NCBI GenBank assembly: GCA_902788805.1
Contig: CADALO010000007.1
Coordinates: forward strand, 66,552-130,551
Direction: 5' to 3'
Origin: an uncultured Bacteroidota bacterium
GTDB taxonomy: Bacteria; Bacteroidota; Bacteroidia; Bacteroidales; P3
DNA length: 64,000 nt
In this document: one piece after another, positions 1 to 7,443 of the stretch
Position numbering within the stretch: the first letter of the stretch is position 1
How the letters are laid out: the number at the start of each line of letters is the position of its first letter
Program-made: the position numbers and the translations under genes
Notes under the pieces: generated by a model
What the model saw: only the letters and a program-made list of their open reading frames with translations
Database searches by the model: none
Told to the model about the DNA's origin: nothing

Positions 1-257
1 ACAGCGGCAACGAGACCGTGAACGCTGGCACCGGCAAGGAACTGACCATCAAAGCCCTGACCGAGCTGGTGGCCAAGGTAGTAGGCTACAAAGGTCGCAT
101 CGAGTGGGACACCACGAGACCGAACGGCACACCAAGGAAGCTTTTGGATGTGAGCAAAGCCGCCAAACTGGGTTGGACGTACAAGACCGAGTTGGAAGAC
201 GGCATTCGCCTCAGCTATGAGGATTTTCTCAATAACCCCATGAGAGCGGAGAGGTAG
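1..257 (+). CDS. fcl: GDP-L-fucose synthase, C-terminal fragment
   Basis: The window opens inside this gene; the first complete codon is at 3. The visible 84 residues include NAGTGKELTIKALTELVAKV and a WDTTRPNGTPRKLLDVSKA stretch, which is the characteristic end of GDP-L-fucose synthase (GDP-4-keto-6-deoxymannose epimerase/reductase, extended SDR family). The enzyme makes GDP-L-fucose for surface glycans in the cytoplasm. The Rossmann fold and the catalytic Tyr-Lys lie upstream of the window. The next two genes on the same strand are also deoxysugar-type genes, which fits a fucose locus. The family call is quite secure for so short a piece; another NDP-sugar epimerase is the only realistic alternative. 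Confidence 0.85.
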   Translation, partial: SGNETVNAGTGKELTIKALTELVAKVVGYKGRIEWDTTRPNGTPRKLLDVSKAAKLGWTYKTELEDGIRLSYEDFLNNPMRAER

Positions 258-332
258 TTTCAAGTTTCAGGTTTATTCGCTTCATTTATTATATTTCAAA
301 GGTGCTCATGACCTTTGGTTCAAGATTCAAGT

Positions 333-1499
333 ATGGCTAAGAAAGTATTCGTTTCTGGTTGTTATGATTTGCTCCATTCGGGGCATGTGGAGTTCTTCCG
401 TCAGGCGGCTGAGTATGGCGACCTGTATGTGGGTATAGGCTCGGATGAGACTATCTTGCACTACAAAGGGCATAAGACGCTGTGGAACGAGCAGGACCGC
501 CTCTTCATGGTGAAGGCTATCCGCTATGTGAAGGATGCTTACATCAACGAAGGCAGCGGCATCATGGACTTTGTGCCGACAGTCGATTTTCTGAAGCCTG
601 ATATTTTGGTGGTGAACGAAGACGGAGCCTCAGAAGAGAAGCGGAAGTTCTGTGAGGAGCGAGGCATGGAATATGTGGTGCTGAAACGCGACCCGCATGA
701 GGGCTTGGAGGCCCACAGCAGTACCGCCATCAAAGAGCAACTTTGCCGCATTCCAACGAGACTGGACTTGGCTGGCACTTGGATTGACCAGCCATACGTT
801 TCGTGTTATGCTCCTGGTTGGGCTATCACCATCAGCTTGGAACCCACCTTTGAAGTGCGTGAGCGTTGTGGATTGAGTACCTCCACACGGAACATGATCA
901 AGAAGATATGGCCGTTAGAGTTGCCCGACATGAATCCTGAGACACTGGCCCGACTCGTGTTTTGCTATGAAAACAACCCCGAACGTTCGGACGGCATCAT
1001 CAGTGGTGCACAGGATTCCATTGGCATCTGCATCCCCGGTCTCTGTCGCCACTATTACAACAACCAGTACTGGCCATCAAAAATAGAGACCTGCAACGAC
1101 GAAAGCATTCTTTCATGGTTAGAAAGCCACTTGGTAATGATTCCCATGGAACCTCGCAAGCCAGGCTGCTCCGTAGTGGATGGCAAAGACATCACTTTAC
1201 CAAAAGTTCAGGCATTGGCAAAAGCTGCCGACGACTGCTGGGAAGCGATAATGAACAAAGACTTGGAAGCATTTGCTGCTGCATACAAAGCATCGTTTGA
1301 TGCGCAGGTGGCAATGTTTCCTGCTATGATACAAGGCACTGTTCCATCCTACATCGAAAAATACGAAAAACTTGTAAAGGCCTACAAGATGCCCGGTGCA
1401 GGAGGTGGTGGCTATCTCGCCTGTGTGGTAGAGAACGCTGAAACCTTTGCTAATGAGCACAAAGAAGCTATACGCCTAACCATTCGCCGTAAAAAATAG
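333..1499 (+). CDS. Nucleotidyltransferase / GHMP kinase-like fusion protein
   Basis: A 388-residue two-domain protein. Residues about 1-135 are a cytidylyltransferase-like domain: SGCYDLLHSGH is the HxGH nucleotide-binding signature. The rest resembles a GHMP kinase: RIPTRLDLAGTW near the start of the domain and PGAGGGGYLACVV near the end (GHMP motif 3). The usual serine-rich motif 2 is replaced by SDGIISGAQDSIG, so kinase activity is uncertain. A TTG-initiated frame opens at 315, but ATG at 333 gives MAKKVFVSGCYD, which places the nucleotidyltransferase strand at the very N-terminus, and was chosen. Lying between a GDP-fucose synthase and a sugar mutarotase, it probably activates or salvages a sugar phosphate, by analogy with bifunctional kinase/pyrophosphorylases such as Fkp or HldE. 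The substrate is unknown. Confidence 0.75.
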   Translation: MAKKVFVSGCYDLLHSGHVEFFRQAAEYGDLYVGIGSDETILHYKGHKTLWNEQDRLFMVKAIRYVKDAYINEGSGIMDFVPTVDFLKPDILVVNEDGASEEKRKFCEERGMEYVVLKRDPHEGLEAHSSTAIKEQLCRIPTRLDLAGTWIDQPYVSCYAPGWAITISLEPTFEVRERCGLSTSTRNMIKKIWPLELPDMNPETLARLVFCYENNPERSDGIISGAQDSIGICIPGLCRHYYNNQYWPSKIETCNDESILSWLESHLVMIPMEPRKPGCSVVDGKDITLPKVQALAKAADDCWEAIMNKDLEAFAAAYKASFDAQVAMFPAMIQGTVPSYIEKYEKLVKAYKMPGAGGGGYLACVVENAETFANEHKEAIRLTIRRKK

Positions 1500-1502
1500 A
1501 CC

Positions 1503-1586
1503 ACTAATCTCACTAATTTCACGAATGTGGCGAAGCCACAAAAAGATTCGTGTAATTCGTGCAATTCGTGTTCGAAAAAAGAGTCT
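1503..1586. repeat. Intergenic cacgaat-type repeat
   Basis: Short degenerate repeats (CACTAAT, CACGAAT, and ATTCGTG three times on the other strand) fill the gap between two sugar genes. The same family recurs at 24720-24760 and 25056-25370. An open frame runs through it into the next gene and would add a 20-residue Cys/Ser/Asn-rich tail, which is why the downstream ATG at 1587 is preferred as that gene's start. Confidence 0.7.
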
Positions 1587-1910
1587 ATGAAAAGATATTG
1601 CCAGACACTGACACTCGTAGATGACGAGGAAATGATAAAGAAATACGTGGAAGCCCATGTCCATGTGTGGCCAGAAATTATTGCTGGCCAGCGTGAAGTG
1701 GGTATCCTTGATATGCAAATCTACCGCAAGGGGAGAAGTCTCTTTATGATTTGCGATACCGTTGATGACTTCGACTGGGAACGGGATATGGCACGATTGG
1801 CTACCTTGCCTCGTCAAGCCGAATGGGAAGCCTACGTGAGCCAATTCCAAGGCTGCAAAGCCGATGCCAGGAGCGACGAGAAATGGCAGATGATGGAGCG
1901 AATATTTTAG
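1587..1910 (+). CDS. L-rhamnose/L-fucose mutarotase family protein
   Basis: A 107-residue protein of the RhaM (COG3254) family, small dimeric alpha/beta-barrel enzymes that interconvert sugar anomers. The seen hallmarks are an N-terminal RYCQTLTLVDDEE strand, a central HVHVWPEI segment with the active-site His, and a C-terminal WMMERIF-like end (QMMERIF). Length matches the family (about 105). The ATG at 1587 was chosen because the upstream extension is repeat DNA. Its position after GDP-fucose synthase suggests fucose rather than rhamnose as substrate, but that is inference. The TAG stop is followed at once by a relic of the FCxYLFWP micro-ORF motif. Confidence 0.85.
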   Translation: MKRYCQTLTLVDDEEMIKKYVEAHVHVWPEIIAGQREVGILDMQIYRKGRSLFMICDTVDDFDWERDMARLATLPRQAEWEAYVSQFQGCKADARSDEKWQMMERIF

Positions 1911-1930
1911 AAAAATATCATTTAAGACGT

Positions 1931-2350
1931 TTTGCAGCTATTTGTTTTGGCCAAGATGATAAATTGTTTAGGTGCTTACGGCTTACCGCTTAATTTGGCT
2001 TACCTCCTACAGAAAAAAATTGACGTTTAAGTATCTATTTGTTTTTCAACTCAATTATCCAATTTCGTACTTATAAGAATGTGGACTTTGTGCTTTTCAG
2101 AAATGATGTAAATCATTTTCTGCGGGTTCAACCACAGGGACCCTGTCAGATTGAAATCATAAACGAATTTAATGAATTGTTGGAGAATTGTCGTTTTGAA
2201 CTTTCCAAAGAATTGGAATGTGGGATGGGAGTCGCTTGACTCGAGATGACAACGAAGCTGACCCTATCAAATAGTTTTATGAATAATCAAGAACTTAAAG
2301 ATTTAAGGGACAAGACGAACAGTGAAGTTGGAGGAGATTGTGGAGGCCTT
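1931..2350. repeat. Dispersed repeat, copy 1 (about 420 bp)
   Basis: This stretch is nearly identical to 6062-6500. Shared landmarks in order are FCSYLFWP codons, GCTTACGGCTTACCGCTTAA, TTGACGTTTAAGTATC, a frame reading FRNDVNHFLRVQPQGP, and NNQELKDLRDKTK. Copy 1 lacks about 15 bp present in copy 2 (after GACAAGACGAA) and has a base loss near 2217 that shifts the frame. It therefore looks like a decayed gene fragment rather than a functional gene. I do not recognise the parent protein. Confidence 0.8.
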
Positions 2351-2392
2351 TGAGGAGTTGAAGGCGTAAGTTTACGGTGAAAGCTGTCTTGC

Positions 2393-2496
2393 ACTTTATA
2401 GTTTATAGTTTAGGGTTTAGAGTTTAGAGTCAGTTTAATCAGTTTATAGTTTATAGTTTATAGTTTATAGTCAGTTTATAGTTTATAGTTGAAAGT
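2393..2496. repeat. gtttatag/gtttagag tandem repeat
   Basis: Degenerate heptamer repeats (GTTTATAGTTTATAG, GTTTAGAG) run up to the ATG of the next gene. The same family occurs at 4921-4980, 5984-6030 and 24541-24575. No gene is seen. Confidence 0.8.
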
Positions 2497-2871
2497 ATGG
2501 AAGTATTCGGTTATAGAAGGTTGATTGCTTACCAAAAAGCAAAGGAAATCGTCAAACGTACTTATAAGTTATTAAAGAAGTTTCCAGTAGAGGAAAGATA
2601 TGCGCTTTGTGACCAGCTAAGACGTGCATCCGTCTCTATCACTTCCAACATTGCAGAAGGCGTAAATCGCTTTTCTGTGAAAGACAAGGCTCATTTCGTT
2701 GAAATCGCCTTTGGGTCGATGATGGAGGTCTCTTCGCAGATTGAAATTGCCGAAGAACTTGGATATATAACCACCGATGACCGTTTGAGTATGGATACCC
2801 TTATAGAAGAAGAAGCAAGGCTCCTTTCCGGCCTCCTTAACTCCTACTCCCAGTCCACCTCGAACTCCTAA
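2497..2871 (+). CDS. Four-helix-bundle (S23/IVP-like) protein
   Basis: A 124-residue protein of the 23S rRNA intervening-sequence protein family. Diagnostic pieces are RRLIAYQKAKEI near the N-terminus, the LRRASVSITSNIAEGVNR core at about residues 43-60, and an IEIAEELGYI helix. Members form homo-pentameric four-helix bundles; the cellular role is unknown, and they are common as scattered cargo near polysaccharide and defence genes in Bacteroidetes. The C-terminal SYSQSTSNS tail is low complexity and grades into flanking repeat DNA, so the real C-terminus may have been extended by repeats. It stands alone between two repeat tracts. Confidence 0.9.
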   Translation: MEVFGYRRLIAYQKAKEIVKRTYKLLKKFPVEERYALCDQLRRASVSITSNIAEGVNRFSVKDKAHFVEIAFGSMMEVSSQIEIAEELGYITTDDRLSMDTLIEEEARLLSGLLNSYSQSTSNS

Positions 2872-2966
2872 CTTACTACTATACACTTACCACTGACTAT
2901 AAACTATACACCATACACTATACACTTTACCAAGGAAGCTTAGTGGCTTAGTTTAATAGCTTAGTA

Positions 2967-3062
2967 GCTTAATAGTTTCAGGTTTCAAGTTTCAAGTTTC
3001 AAGTTTCAGGTTTCAAGTTTCAAGTTTCAGGTTTCAGGTTTCAGGTTTCAAGTTTCAGGTGG
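2967..3062. repeat. gtttcaagtttcagg tandem repeat
   Basis: About 95 bp of a degenerate 7-bp repeat (TTTCAAG/TTTCAGG). A second tract of the same family is at 4985-5071. Both sit immediately upstream of accessory genes. No coding potential. Confidence 0.85.
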
Positions 3063-3137
3063 GAGGATAAAAGTTTTTCTTCGGGTTGGATGTAACATTT
3101 CTGAGTTTTCCATACTATAAGGGTAGAGAATCGTTTC

Positions 3138-3176
3138 GGAAGGCAATAAAATCGGGAACAATTCGTTGTTTTTGCA
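3138..3176 (+). promoter_or_regulatory. Promoter-like module, copy A
   Basis: The stretch contains GGAAGGCAATAAAATCGGG, then ATTCGTTGTTTTTGCAG, ending 16 bp before the ATG at 3192. It closely resembles 20507-20546 in front of the AAA ATPase gene (GGAATGCAATAAAAT then AATCGTTAATTTTGCAG). The TTTTTGCAG end looks like a weak Bacteroidetes -7 box. Confidence 0.5.
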
Positions 3177-3191
3177 GAAATGTTTTGAAGT

Positions 3192-4877
3192 ATGACAATA
3201 GAGGATGTACGACATATTATAAGCCGAGGAGAGGGCTATACAATTGAGTTCAAGGATGCAACTGGCGGCATGCCCAGTTCGTTCTACGAGTCTGCCGTGA
3301 GTATGTCGAATACTGACGGTGGGGTACTCTTGCTGGGCGTGGATGACGACGGTGTTGTGATGGGGCTTACGACGGAGGCCTGCAAGCACATGCAGAAGGA
3401 TATCGTGACAGCCTTGAACGAACCCGACTGTGTGTGGCCTTCCATCTATGTGCAGCCTTTTATCGTGAGCCATCCAGAGGGTGAGATTCTTGTGTGCCAA
3501 ATTGTGGCGAGCAGTCAGGTTCATCAGTGCAAGAAGAGAATTTATGTCAGGGAACACGATGCGGATATAGATATTACGGATAATCAACAGCGAATAGGGG
3601 ATCTCTATCTTCGCAAACGGAACTTCTTTACCGAGTCGAAGATATATCCTCACCTGACGATGGATGACCTTGACGCTGGACTCTTTGGTAAGGCTCGGGC
3701 TTTAATTCGCGGCTACAGGAGCGACCATCCGTGGTTGGCTCTGGATGATGAAGAGTTGTTGAAGAGCTCGTCGCTTAGAGTGAAGGATTTTCAAAACGGA
3801 GAGGAAGGACTGACACTGGCTGCAGCACTGGTATTTGGTAAGGATACCACCATTCAGGCTATTTTGCCAGCCTATAAAGTGGAGGCAATGGTGAGGATAC
3901 AGAACACTGACCGTTGGGATGACCGTCTGATGCCGCCTTTGCGCACGAATCTGATTGACACCTATCTAGGCATGAAGGCTTTTATCAACAAGCATTTGCC
4001 GGAGAAGTTTTATATGGAAGGCGACCAAAGAGTTGACTTGCGTGATAAGATATTCCGTGAGGTTGTGGCTAACTGCATTGTGCATAGGGAATATACAAGT
4101 GCTTACCCTACGGAACTGCTTATTACAAAAGGGGAGGTTAGGATTACGAATCCTAACCGTCCACTGTTTCACGGGTTTATCAACAGGAATGATTTCGCTC
4201 CGTATCCGAAGAACCCGAATCTGAGGAAGTTCTTTACTGCTTTTGGATGGACGGAGGAGATAGGCTCTGGTGTGCGTAATACCAGCCGTTATCTGCCGCT
4301 TTATAGTGAAGGTGCTTTGCCCACTTTCGAGGAGAAGGAGATTTTCGTAACCCGGCTTCCGTTAATGCATTATACTTTCGGGGTGTATGCGTTGAAACTC
4401 TCTAAATGGCTGTCGTTGCCTGTGGATGCTTCAGAACATCTGGAAAAGGCATTGGCTACCATGGAGGTGCCAGAACGGCTGCACGATGCAACGTTTGAAG
4501 ACGTTCTGATGGATTTGGTACCAAGCTGGGTGGAAAAAGGTACCAGGCTGCCCGAATTGTTATTTGATAAGCCTCAGCAACTTACGAAAGAAGAAATTGA
4601 AAAGGTACCAGGCTGGAATGAAAAAGGTACCAAGCTGCTTCACAAGAAATTGTGGTATGTGGTAGGTGTGTTGGCACTATGCGGACAGCCCACATCGTTA
4701 GCACAGCTGATGGCTTTTTTTGACTATAAGAATAGAAAAACGTTCAGGGAGAACTATATGAACCCTTTGAGAAGTTTGGGATTCATTGAACCGACAATCC
4801 CTGACAAACAGAGTGCCCCTGATACCAAGTATGTGATAACAGAATTTGGCCGGGCGTTTTTAATGGGGAATCGTTGA
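3192..4877 (+). CDS. AlbA_2 (Schlafen-like) / HATPase_c_4 domain protein
   Basis: A 561-residue protein. Residues about 10-130 match the AlbA_2 (Schlafen-type) domain: GEGYTIEFKDATGG, then MSNTDGGVLLLGVDDDG. Residues about 270-390 match the RecG-like HATPase_c_4 domain: FREVVANCIVHREYTS, then RITNPNRP, and GWTEEIGSGVRN. The C-terminal part has winged-helix character. Such proteins are usually annotated as transcriptional regulators or putative ATP-dependent helicases; some belong to defence loci. Between residues about 440 and 485 lie four in-frame copies of a short element (GTRLPELL, GTKLLHKK type) encoded by a 12-bp DNA repeat. It stands as a single-gene unit behind the promoter-like module at 3138. 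Confidence 0.8.
   Translation: MTIEDVRHIISRGEGYTIEFKDATGGMPSSFYESAVSMSNTDGGVLLLGVDDDGVVMGLTTEACKHMQKDIVTALNEPDCVWPSIYVQPFIVSHPEGEILVCQIVASSQVHQCKKRIYVREHDADIDITDNQQRIGDLYLRKRNFFTESKIYPHLTMDDLDAGLFGKARALIRGYRSDHPWLALDDEELLKSSSLRVKDFQNGEEGLTLAAALVFGKDTTIQAILPAYKVEAMVRIQNTDRWDDRLMPPLRTNLIDTYLGMKAFINKHLPEKFYMEGDQRVDLRDKIFREVVANCIVHREYTSAYPTELLITKGEVRITNPNRPLFHGFINRNDFAPYPKNPNLRKFFTAFGWTEEIGSGVRNTSRYLPLYSEGALPTFEEKEIFVTRLPLMHYTFGVYALKLSKWLSLPVDASEHLEKALATMEVPERLHDATFEDVLMDLVPSWVEKGTRLPELLFDKPQQLTKEEIEKVPGWNEKGTKLLHKKLWYVVGVLALCGQPTSLAQLMAFFDYKNRKTFRENYMNPLRSLGFIEPTIPDKQSAPDTKYVITEFGRAFLMGNR
4517..4637 (+). repeat. Four intragenic GGTACCARGCTG copies
   Basis: GGTACCA(A/G)GCTG occurs at 4517, 4539, 4604 and 4626. 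Both pairs are spaced by exactly 22 bp, and all lie within the coding frame of the AlbA_2 protein, giving GTRLP/GTKLL peptides. Confidence 0.85.
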
Positions 4878-4920
4878 GAAGAATCGGGAGGGACTAGTGA
4901 GTTTACGGTGAAAGCCATGT

Positions 4921-5071
4921 TGCACTTTAAAGTTTAGAGTTTAGGGTTTAGAGTTGAGAGTCAGTTGGGGAGTTTAGAGTTGCTTAGTAGTTTCAAGTTT
5001 CAAGTTTCAAGTTTCAGGTTTCAGGTTTCAAGTTTCAGGTTTCAAGTTTCAGGATTCAGGATTCAGGTTTC
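4921..5071. repeat. Two intergenic repeat tracts
   Basis: A GTTTAGAG tract (4921-4980) is followed by a TTTCAAG/TTTCAGG tract (4985-5071) that runs directly into the ATG of the broken cupin gene. No gene is seen in the gap between 4878 and 5071. Confidence 0.8.
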
Positions 5072-5552
5072 ATGATTATCGATAAGAAACTATTTGACGA
5101 ATTATCAGCCCAAGCCAAGGCTTCGCCCCAGTTGCGCCAGGCTTACGATTTGCGCAATACCCCGGAGGACAACTCCCAGTGTATGCTGAACCGACGATCG
5201 AAGCAAGCGCAGAGGCAAAGTTCACTTTGACTTTGCCTTGCAAGGAGGAGGAAACGCGAAGCGTAACATCTTGGAGCCCGGCACGGTGATGCCTATACAC
5301 AGGCATCTTGCCTCAAGCGAGACAGTGACCCTACTTCGCGGCAAGATATGCTGGCACTTTTATGACGATGCCGGTAATAAGACCGAAAGTGTGATATTGG
5401 ATGCCAACGGCGATGTGCGTTGTATCAACGTAGAGAAAGGCCGCTGGCATTCGTTGGAATGTATGGAGAGTGGTTCGGTACTATTGGAGTGCAAAGATGG
5501 GCGGTATGACCCGAAGCGAACTTATAGCATTGTGAGAGAGTGTGATGCGTAG
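5072..5552 (+). pseudogene. WbuC-family cupin gene interrupted by a 76-bp insertion
   Basis: The first 40 codons (MIIDKKLFDELSAQAKASPQ through SQCMLN) match the start of WbuC-type cupin-fold metalloproteins. Translation then runs into foreign sequence and stops at 5230. From about 5268 the family sequence resumes in another frame with LEPGTVMPIHRH (metal-binding HxH), LLRGKICWHFYDD and GRWHSLECMESGSV, ending at 5552. The intact paralogue just downstream shows that only the segment 5192-5267 is extra. WbuC-like proteins accompany O-antigen and capsule loci and have unknown chemistry. A restart at the TTG at 5238 could give a 104-residue protein lacking the N-terminus, so partial function cannot be excluded. 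Confidence 0.85.
5192..5267 (+). mobile_element. 76-bp insertion with hairpin
   Basis: The extra segment inside the broken cupin gene contains AGGCAAAGT, an 8-bp loop, then ACTTTGCCT, a 9-bp stem. It ends CGCGAAGCGTAAC. Its length is 1 mod 3, so it shifts the frame. It may be a small non-autonomous element; a target duplication is not obvious beyond AAC on both sides. Confidence 0.55.
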
Positions 5553-5582
5553 TAGATTCGCAGTCTTTTCGCAGTAGGCGTT

Positions 5583-5984
5583 ATGACTACCATTATCAAC
5601 GAACAGTTGTTAGACGAATCAACGAGGCGGGCGCAGAACTCGCCTCGTTTGCGGATGAACTATAACTTTCATCATTCGCTGGATGAACTATGCCACCGTA
5701 TGCTCAACGCTGTGGAGCCAGGTACAGATGTGCCTATTCACCGGCATCCTACCAAAGACGAATCGTTTGTGATACTGAGAGGCAAGATAAGATTAACAAC
5801 CTATAACGATGATGGTTCGATTATTGAAAGTGTAGTACTTTGCCAAGAGGATGGCGTTTTTGGTGTAGATATTCCAAAAGGCGTGTGGCACAAGTTAGAG
5901 TCGCTTGAATCAGGCAGTGTGATTTTCGAATGCAAAGAGGGCCCGTTCGTGCCGCATGAAATTGAGGGCGTTTTGAAAGTTTAG
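5583..5984 (+). CDS. WbuC-family cupin-fold metalloprotein (intact paralogue)
   Basis: A 133-residue protein with a single cupin barrel. Visible metal-binding motif VEPGTDVPIHRHPTKDE at about residues 44-60, then VILRGKIRL and the second motif GVWHKLESLESGSVIFEC. It is complete and aligns along its whole length to the broken gene 30 bp upstream, so the pair arose by tandem duplication. WbuC family members sit in lipopolysaccharide or capsule loci; a link with the fucose genes at the window start is possible but they are 3.7 kb away. The enzymatic reaction is unknown. Confidence 0.85.
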   Translation: MTTIINEQLLDESTRRAQNSPRLRMNYNFHHSLDELCHRMLNAVEPGTDVPIHRHPTKDESFVILRGKIRLTTYNDDGSIIESVVLCQEDGVFGVDIPKGVWHKLESLESGSVIFECKEGPFVPHEIEGVLKV

Positions 5985-6034
5985 AGTTTATAGTGTATAG
6001 TTTATAGTCAGTTGGGTAGTTTATAGTGGAAAGT

Positions 6035-6097
6035 ATGAAGTACGTTAAGGCGGTTTGGGAGTTTTGTAGTTATTTGTTTTGGCCGCAATGGAAATAG
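6035..6097 (+). CDS. Putative 20-residue micropeptide (FCxYLFWP motif)
   Basis: A short frame from ATG 6035 to TAG 6097 encodes MKYVKAVWEFCSYLFWPQWK. A second frame at 7009-7089 ends in IWQFCRYMFWPRFK, and an ATG-less relic at 1912-1953 ends in FCSYLFWPR. The recurrence of W-x-F-C-x-Y-x-F-W-P argues for a selected or dispersed unit, perhaps a tiny membrane peptide. Expression is unproven. Confidence 0.4.
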   Translation: MKYVKAVWEFCSYLFWPQWK

Positions 6098-6500
6098 CTT
6101 AGGAGCTTACGGCTTACCGCTTAATTTGGCTTACCTCCTACAGAAAAAAATTGACGTTTAAGTATCTATTTGTTTTTCAACTCAATTATCCAATTTCGTA
6201 CTTCCATATAAAAATGTGGACTTTGAGCTTTTCAGAAATGATGTAAATCATTTTCTGCGGGTTCAACCACAGGGACCCTGTGAGGCTGAAATCATAAACG
6301 AATTTAATGAATTGTTGGAGCGTTGTAGTTTTGAACTTTCCAAAGAATTGGACATGTGGGATGGGAGTCGCTTGACTCGAGATGACAACGAAGCTGACCC
6401 TATCAAATAGTTTTATGAATAATCAAGAACTTAAAGATTTAAGGGACAAGACGAAACCACTTGGGGAGGAACAGTGAAGTTGGAGGAGATTGAGGAGGCG
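6062..6500. repeat. Dispersed repeat, copy 2 (about 440 bp)
   Basis: Second and longer copy of 1931-2350. It carries a 64-codon frame (6216-6410) reading FRNDVNHFLRVQPQGP, then NEFNELLERCSFELSKELD, then WDGSRLTRDDNEADPIK; directly after its stop comes NNQELKDLRDKTKPLGEEQ. The two pieces look like one decayed gene broken by stops. Parent family not recognised. Confidence 0.8.
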
Positions 6501-6585
6501 ATGAAAGAGGAGAAGGCTTAGGGGCTTAGAAGCTTACAGTTTGCTGTTTTTTTGTCATGAACCATTTTGATACTGGAGGGGACAG

Positions 6586-6603
6586 GGGACAGGTACCTGT
6601 CCC
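6586..6603. repeat. Perfect palindrome GGGACAGGTACCTGTCCC
   Basis: An 18-bp perfect palindrome in a GGGGACAGGGGACAGG context. Similar GGGGACAG/GGGGACGG text lies at 15803 and 22568, each shortly before a fragment starting MPRxARKE. Such sequence commonly flanks REP-associated tyrosine transposase genes, so this is read as a relic of one. Confidence 0.6.
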
Positions 6604-6722
6604 AATCTTAAAAATCAGCGTTTTGCATACTTATTCCCTCATCCTGTTTTGAGTTGTGAAGGATTGTATCAAAGGTCTGGCAATGGGCAATTTCGCAGTT
6701 TCATGTATTGACCAAGGTTGAA

Positions 6723-7016
6723 ATAGTATAACACAAGATGAATGGTGGAAAACTTTATGGTTAACGGGTAACAAGTTAACGGTTATGACCCAAGACGAAA
6801 GATGGTTGGTACGATACAATGAGGTGAAAAGCTTTTATTGAACGGGAGCATAGAAATCCATCCAAGCACCGCATTGAAGAACATCTGTTGCTGAACTTCA
6901 TCAAGCACAACCGCAAACTGCTGAATGCCGGAAAGATGAAAGCGGATAGAGTTGAAAAGTTTAATGAATTGCTGGGGTTGAGTGAATTATATAAGAGGAA
7001 GAATCAGTATGAGTGA
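6723..7016 (+). pseudogene. Helicase-associated-domain relic
   Basis: One frame reads TQDEWWKTLWLTGNKLTVMT, then QDERWLVRYNEVKSF before a stop at about 6839. A one-base shift continues as NPSKHRIEEHLLLNFIKHN, RKLLNAGKMKADRVEKFNEL, then LGLSELYKRKNQYE to the TGA at 7016. This is the repeat found at the C-terminus of Bacteroidetes helicases that carry helicase-associated domains. No helicase motor remains, so it is the frameshifted tail of a lost gene. Its stop overlaps the ATG of the 26-residue frame at 7009. Confidence 0.75.
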
Positions 7017-7089
7017 TAATAAGATGAAGATAGTATTTGGTGGAATATGGCAGTTTTGCAGGTATATGTTTTGGCCTCGTTTTAAATAA
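7009..7089 (+). CDS. Putative 26-residue micropeptide (FCxYMFWP motif)
   Basis: ATG 7009 lies inside the last codons of the helicase relic (ATGAGTGA arrangement), suggesting former translational coupling. The product begins MSDNKMKIV and ends IWQFCRYMFWPRFK. It shares its C-terminal motif with the frame at 6035 and the relic at 1912-1953. Function and expression are unknown. Confidence 0.4.
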   Translation: MSDNKMKIVFGGIWQFCRYMFWPRFK

Positions 7090-7117
7090 TGACTAAAGTT
7101 TAAATCACATAACAATT

Positions 7118-7408
7118 ATGGCAGATTTTATAGATAAACAAATGTGCACAAAGGAGGAAACAGAACAGTTTACTTCTGCAAATATTATGGAGGTGACGGT
7201 TGCCACCAATGGATTGCAAGGTGGCGATAGCGGTCATGGTTCGAGAACCTATTTTTCCTTGGAAGACCTTGCCTCAACCGATATGGATATTAGGACTTCG
7301 GGTAGAAAATTGGAAATAATGTTGGGTGGCGATACCGAACTTCAAACTTTTATCGAAGCACTCCGCTGGGCTGCCAACACTTTGGAGGAGATGTCGAATC
7401 AGGACTAA
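7118..7408 (+). CDS. Small protein upstream of Septu-like pair
   Basis: A 96-residue acidic protein that I do not recognise. It has no signal peptide or membrane segment. A glycine-rich LQGGDSGHGSRTYFSLEDL stretch lies near residues 33-50, and the C-terminus is a predicted helix (FIEALRWAANTLEEM). The ATPase gene starts 35 bp downstream on the same strand, so the two are probably co-transcribed, and it may be an accessory or immunity factor of the defence operon. That role is inferred from position only. Confidence 0.6.
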   Translation: MADFIDKQMCTKEETEQFTSANIMEVTVATNGLQGGDSGHGSRTYFSLEDLASTDMDIRTSGRKLEIMLGGDTELQTFIEALRWAANTLEEMSNQD

Positions 7409-7443
7409 TTGTTGAATTTCGAAAAGGGAACATTTTATCCGAC

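Noticed and set aside
6631..6819. 62-codon minus-strand frame in the relic zone
   Set aside because: No motif, and it overlaps the helicase-associated relic read on the plus strand.
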